Shown here: positions 60,541 through 64,000 of the stretch, piece by piece
Layout: each line of letters starts with the position of its first letter
How positions within the stretch are numbered: the first letter of the stretch is position 1
Made by a program: the position numbers and the translations under genes
Source: Lachnospiraceae bacterium
GTDB lineage: Bacteria; Bacillota_A; Clostridia; Lachnospirales; Lachnospiraceae
Assembly: GCA_017626435.1 (NCBI GenBank)
Contig: JAGAIR010000005.1
Span: forward strand, 1 to 64,000
DNA length: 64,000 bases
Direction of reading: 5' to 3'
The notes under the pieces: model-generated
The model's input: only the letters and a program-made list of their open reading frames with translations
Database searches by the model: none
Told to the model about the DNA's origin: nothing

Positions 60541-62364
60541 TTACTCCTGTGGGTTCGAAGCTTCGTCTTCTGTCTCTTCTTCCTGTACACTGATTTCGAT
60601 CCCAAGCTCCTCCAGCTGCTTCTCATCCACGGTTCCTGGTGCCTCTGTCATCAGACAGGAAGCGTCCTTTACCTTCGGGAAGGCAATGACATCACGGATA
60701 CTGTCCTCCTTCGCCATCAGCATCACCAGACGGTCCAGACCGTAAGCCAGTCCAGCATGAGGTGGAACACCATATTTAAATGCATTGATCAGGAAACCAA
60801 ACTGCTCATAAGCAGCCTCCTTTGTAAATCCCAGTGCCTCAAACATTCTCTCCTGGATGTCATCCTGATGGATTCGGATAGAACCGCCACCAAGTTCTGT
60901 ACCATTCAACACGATATCATACGCTCTGGCACGAACTTTTCCAGGATCTGTTTCAAGCAATGGCAAATCCTCCTCCATCGGCATCGTAAACGGATGATGC
61001 ATTGCCACATATCTGCCTTCTTCCTCCGAATATTCAAACTGCGGAAATTCTGTCACCCAGAGGAAACGGTACTCATTCTTGTCCAGAAGCTCCAGCTGTC
61101 TTGCCAGCTCCAGACGCAGATTTCCCAGTACATCATATACAATTTTATTCTTATCTGCTGCAAAGAGAAGTAAATCTCCCGGCTCACCCTCCATCGCCTT
61201 CACTAAAGCATCCAGTTCTTCCTCTGTCATAAACTTGGCAAAAGAAGATTTATAGGTACCATCCTCATTGATGCAAAGATATGCCAGCCCCTTTGCCCCA
61301 AAGTCCTTTGCAAACTTCACCAGAGCATCAATTTTCTTACGAGGCATCGTTCCCTGTCCTTTTACATTGATGCCCCGGACAGAGCCGCCGGCTTCCAAAG
61401 CACCGGTGAATACACCAAATCCACATTCCTTTACGACATCAGATACCTCTTTCAATTCCATTCCAAAACGTAAATCCGGCTTGTCCGAACCAAATCGGTC
61501 CATTGCCTCCTGCCAGGTCATACGCTGGATCGGCAGCTGTACATCCACATCCAGAATCTCTTTAAACAGCTTCTGGAGCAAACGTTCATTGACATCCATG
61601 ACATCCTCTTCATCTACAAACGAAAGCTCCATATCTATCTGTGTAAACTCTGGCTGTCTGTCAGCACGCAGATCCTCATCACGGAAACATTTTGCCAGCT
61701 GGAAATAACGGTCATAACCGGAACACATCAATAGCTGCTTAAACAGCTGAGGTGACTGAGGCAAAGCATAAAAGGAACCCGGATGAACACGGCTTGGTAC
61801 CAGATAATCCCTTGCTCCCTCTGGAGTACTCTTGTTAAGCATCGGTGTTTCAATTTCCAAAAATCCCTCTTCTGCCAGAAACTGCCTGGTCAGAGTTGCA
61901 ACCTGGCTTCTCATGATCAGATTTCTCTGAAGATCAGGACGGCGCAAATCCAGATAACGGTATTTTAAACGCAGTTCCTCCTTTGTCTTACTGTCTTCTT
62001 CAATCGGAAACGGAGGAGTCTGTGACTCTGACAGAATACGGATATCTGTAGCACGAACCTCGATAGCACCCGTCTTAAGATTCTCATTCACAGCACCGGA
62101 ACGCGCTGTCACCTTACCGGTTACTGCTATTACAAATTCACTGCGCAGCTTCATCGCTTTACTAAAGCCTTCTGTACCTATCTCAGCCTCTTCAAAGATC
62201 AACTGCAGAATGCCGGAACGATCTCTCAGGTCTACAAAGATAATACCACCCTTGTTACGGTTCTTCTGAACCCATCCCATCACGGTAACTTCCTGTCCTA
62301 TGTTACTTTCTCCCAATTCGGCACACCGGCAGGTACGCTTCATGCCCTTCATTGATTCTGCCAT
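60541..62364 (-). CDS. aspS: Aspartyl-tRNA synthetase
   Basis: A 607-aa class II synthetase of the bacterial type. The N-terminal anticodon-binding OB fold includes VTVMGWVQKNRNKGGIIFVDLRDRSG. The class II core shows RYLDLRRPDLQRNL, FLEIETPMLNKSTPEGARDYLVPSR, the motif-2 region KCFRDEDLRADRQPEFTQID, the bacterial GAD insert (about 290-420), and motif 3 GLAYGLDRLVML near the end. The start at 62364 follows GGAGG; an ATG four codons earlier overlaps it. No hisS lies next to it, unlike the common hisS-aspS pair. It lies downstream of hemZ and an HD-GYP gene. Confidence 0.96.
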   Translation of the reverse strand: MAESMKGMKRTCRCAELGESNIGQEVTVMGWVQKNRNKGGIIFVDLRDRSGILQLIFEEAEIGTEGFSKAMKLRSEFVIAVTGKVTARSGAVNENLKTGAIEVRATDIRILSESQTPPFPIEEDSKTKEELRLKYRYLDLRRPDLQRNLIMRSQVATLTRQFLAEEGFLEIETPMLNKSTPEGARDYLVPSRVHPGSFYALPQSPQLFKQLLMCSGYDRYFQLAKCFRDEDLRADRQPEFTQIDMELSFVDEEDVMDVNERLLQKLFKEILDVDVQLPIQRMTWQEAMDRFGSDKPDLRFGMELKEVSDVVKECGFGVFTGALEAGGSVRGINVKGQGTMPRKKIDALVKFAKDFGAKGLAYLCINEDGTYKSSFAKFMTEEELDALVKAMEGEPGDLLLFAADKNKIVYDVLGNLRLELARQLELLDKNEYRFLWVTEFPQFEYSEEEGRYVAMHHPFTMPMEEDLPLLETDPGKVRARAYDIVLNGTELGGGSIRIHQDDIQERMFEALGFTKEAAYEQFGFLINAFKYGVPPHAGLAYGLDRLVMLMAKEDSIRDVIAFPKVKDASCLMTEAPGTVDEKQLEELGIEISVQEEETEDEASNPQE

Positions 62365-62425
62365 TTTATCCTCCATTCCTGCGCGTAGTTTTGCGCATAT
62401 TACTTTCCAAATTCATGTATCCAAA

Positions 62426-62454
62426 ATCATACAACGAAATCCCAATTCTTGCAA
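62426..62454 (-). promoter_or_regulatory. Promoter of aspS
   Basis: TTGCAA (62449-62454), 17 bases, TATGAT (62426-62431) on the minus strand, about 60 bases before the start. A TGCGC/GCGCA repeat lies between it and the ribosome site. Confidence 0.65.
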
Positions 62455-62476
62455 GATTTCTTCCAAAACATTCTAA

Positions 62477-63145
62477 CTAATCAATGGACTCCGCTTCTTT
62501 GATAAACATTCCCAGATGTTCTTTCTGCAGCGGTGTGATCACAGTGCGCAGCTGATCCAGCCCCTGAAACTGATCACTATGTAAAAGACGTTGAAATGCC
62601 AGAAATATTTTCATATCATAATCTGCCACTTCATCTATCATAATCTCCACTGCTGTCTGCTTATCAAAAGCTCTCCGGTAACTTCTGTCACTAGTCAGTG
62701 CTGAAAATACATCGCAGGTTCTGAGGATCCGTGCCATCCAGGGAATCTGCTCCCCTTTTAGATTATCCGGATAACCAGAGCCATCATAATTTTCATGGTG
62801 GGAATACACCGCTTTTGCAATCTCCATCGGATAGTTTTCACGGCACAAAGCATGATAGCTGTGTGTCGGATGCATCCGGACATATTTCATCCGCTCTATA
62901 GCCAATGTCTCCCGCCTGTCTGAGTACAGATATTTCACCAGACGAAGCTTTCCCAGATCATGGAGCAGACCAGCCACCGTAATATTATGGCAAAACTCCT
63001 GAGTCTCTCCCAGTTCCTGTGCCAGAGCCACTGCCAGATTACTCACAGTAATTCCATGACACATCTCAATATATGCATTCTCTCTTAATTTGGGGCTGAT
63101 CCTGTCACTTGCCATGATCAATCCCTCTAAATAATCTTCCTCCAT
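62477..63145 (-). CDS. Stand-alone HD-GYP-type phosphohydrolase
   Basis: A 222-aa cytosolic protein. The HD pair is GLLHDLGKLRL (about 62-72), later metal ligands are in MHPTHSYH and SHHENYDGSGYP (about 114-126), where the GYP triplet names the family. The family hydrolyses c-di-GMP or related nucleotides. There is no sensor, receiver or GGDEF domain, so it may be constitutively active or bind partners; whether it cuts c-di-GMP is unknown. The start at 63145 follows GGAG. It lies 23 bases after hemZ, probably in one transcript with it. Confidence 0.85.
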   Translation of the reverse strand: MEEDYLEGLIMASDRISPKLRENAYIEMCHGITVSNLAVALAQELGETQEFCHNITVAGLLHDLGKLRLVKYLYSDRRETLAIERMKYVRMHPTHSYHALCRENYPMEIAKAVYSHHENYDGSGYPDNLKGEQIPWMARILRTCDVFSALTSDRSYRRAFDKQTAVEIMIDEVADYDMKIFLAFQRLLHSDQFQGLDQLRTVITPLQKEHLGMFIKEAESID

Positions 63146-63168
63146 TATTCTCTCCATTCCGCCGGTTC

Positions 63169-64000
63169 CTACGAATCACCTTTCAAAAAATGCTTTCTTA
63201 CCAGCATTTCATCAATGCGTTCGATATAATCTGTCACACTCTTCACATTTTCAACCCGGCTGACCATATTTTTGACGGAGTCATACCTTTTTGTGGATGC
63301 ACCGGCCCCCACTGCCAGAATCGTCTGTTTTTCCTCCATAATAAGAATATTGTACAAACATTCCTTTCCTTCTCTGGAGAAACCAATATTTTCCTGACCA
63401 GAACTTCCTGCATATCCGGCCGAATTTTTCTGCCGGTACATGTAATACGGCGAATATCCGTTTTCTCTGGCAAACTTCTCTCCAAGCGCAAGCATCTGCT
63501 CCATCCTCCATGCACGCTCTGATTCCAGAACTTCACCACAATCATCCATAATCTCACGCAGTCTGGATGCCCTCTTCACTACCAGCGAATGAATGGTCAG
63601 ACTGTCTGGATTCAACTGTTTTACCTGACACAGAGTATCTTCAAAATCCTCCACGTTCTCTCCGGGAAGCCCAATGATCAAATCCATATTAATATTGGAA
63701 AAACCCACCTCCCGCGCCATCTGAAACACTTCTTTTGTCTGTGCTACGGTATGTTGACGTCCGATCAGCTTCAATGTTTTATCCTGCATAGTCTGGGGAT
63801 TCACAGAAACCCGTTCTACTCCTGCCTCTTTCAACACCAGAAGCTTTTCTCTGGTAATGCTGTCTGGTCTGCCTGCCTCTACCGTAAACTCATATGCATC
63901 CTCCACCGGAAAATACTTTTTTACCCAGCAGATCAGGTCCTTCAGCTGCACTGGCGACAGTGTAGTAGGAGTCCCACCGCCGATATAGATACTGGACAGC
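63169..64000 (-). CDS. hemZ: Oxygen-independent coproporphyrinogen dehydrogenase HemZ (partial)
   Basis: The frame is open to the right edge, so the N-terminal part, including the radical-SAM CxxxCxxC motif, is outside the window. The visible 277 residues begin SSIYIGGGTPTTLSP, typical of the HemN/HemZ group just after the cluster motif, and continue with YEFTVEAGRPDSIT, VNPQTMQDKTLKLIGRQHT, NMDLIIGLPGE and YYMYRQKNSAGYAGSSGQENIGF, which favours HemZ over HemN. HemZ acts in oxygen-free tetrapyrrole synthesis or related radical chemistry; the exact reaction is debated in the family. Confidence 0.88.
   Translation of the reverse strand, partial: LSSIYIGGGTPTTLSPVQLKDLICWVKKYFPVEDAYEFTVEAGRPDSITREKLLVLKEAGVERVSVNPQTMQDKTLKLIGRQHTVAQTKEVFQMAREVGFSNINMDLIIGLPGENVEDFEDTLCQVKQLNPDSLTIHSLVVKRASRLREIMDDCGEVLESERAWRMEQMLALGEKFARENGYSPYYMYRQKNSAGYAGSSGQENIGFSREGKECLYNILIMEEKQTILAVGAGASTKRYDSVKNMVSRVENVKSVTDYIERIDEMLVRKHFLKGDS

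Noticed and set aside
1..64000. CRISPR array, tRNA or rRNA genes
   Set aside because: No regularly spaced direct repeats of 24-40 bases and no cloverleaf or rRNA-like stretch was noticed on either strand.

Overview
The window looks like chromosome from a Gram-positive anaerobe of the Clostridia, most likely Lachnospiraceae (Blautia/Ruminococcus-like). Support: pyruvate formate-lyase with its activase, HemZ-type anaerobic coproporphyrinogen dehydrogenase, a tig-clpP-clpX-lon-engB run, strong AGGAGG ribosome sites, TTGACA/TATAAT promoters, a T-box leader, and AT-rich intergenic DNA with many U-tailed hairpins. The genus is inference. No tRNA, rRNA or CRISPR array was seen.

Layout. 1-2.6 kb is a decayed mobile/accessory zone: the tail of an IS3-type transposase, a broken cysteine-pair ORF, fragments of an EFR1-like flavodoxin/ferredoxin protein and of an acyl carrier protein, and one intact unit, a nucleoside phosphorylase behind a T-box-like leader and a 34-codon coupled ORF. 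2.6-14.4 kb is core: a surface-anchored unknown, a Ddl-MurF fusion, EngB, Lon, ClpX, ClpP, trigger factor and GlmM, all on the minus strand. 14.7-23.7 kb holds an XRE regulator, a NodB deacetylase, a GH94 cellobiose phosphorylase, an unknown charged protein, DHFR, HflX, a TPR lipoprotein, a BlaI-like repressor and an Rrf2/IscR-like regulator with a clear operator. 23.8-28.4 kb is one 1508-aa Ig-like surface protein.

28.6-36.6 kb: pflA/pflB, a lone large serine recombinase, a small membrane protein and a class A penicillin-binding protein. 36.7-42.1 kb (plus strand): tyrA, pcrA, a small membrane protein with an acidic tail, and argH. 42.3-47 kb: a secreted FIVAR/leucine-rich protein and a secreted GH5 endoglucanase. 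47.5-51.8 kb: a MarR-controlled heterodimeric ABC exporter with one degenerate ATP site. Then leuS; a three-gene ABC unit (ATPase, FtsX-like permease, secreted repeat protein) at 54.6-59.8 kb; a PAP2 phosphatase; and hemZ-HD-GYP-aspS to the right edge.

How the genes fit together: the GH5 enzyme can cut beta-glucan outside the cell and GH94 can phosphorolyse cellobiose inside it; Ddl-MurF, GlmM, PBP1A and the deacetylase serve envelope synthesis; Tig/ClpXP/Lon handle protein folding and turnover; PFL/PflA serve fermentation. The least explained pieces are the ATPase/FtsX/repeat-protein unit, the T-box leader in front of a nucleoside phosphorylase, and the repeated TTCGACA heptamers upstream of the cellulase. 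Start sites were chosen from ribosome binding sites, so several genes are shorter than the longest open frame. All functions come from reading motifs; no database search was run.
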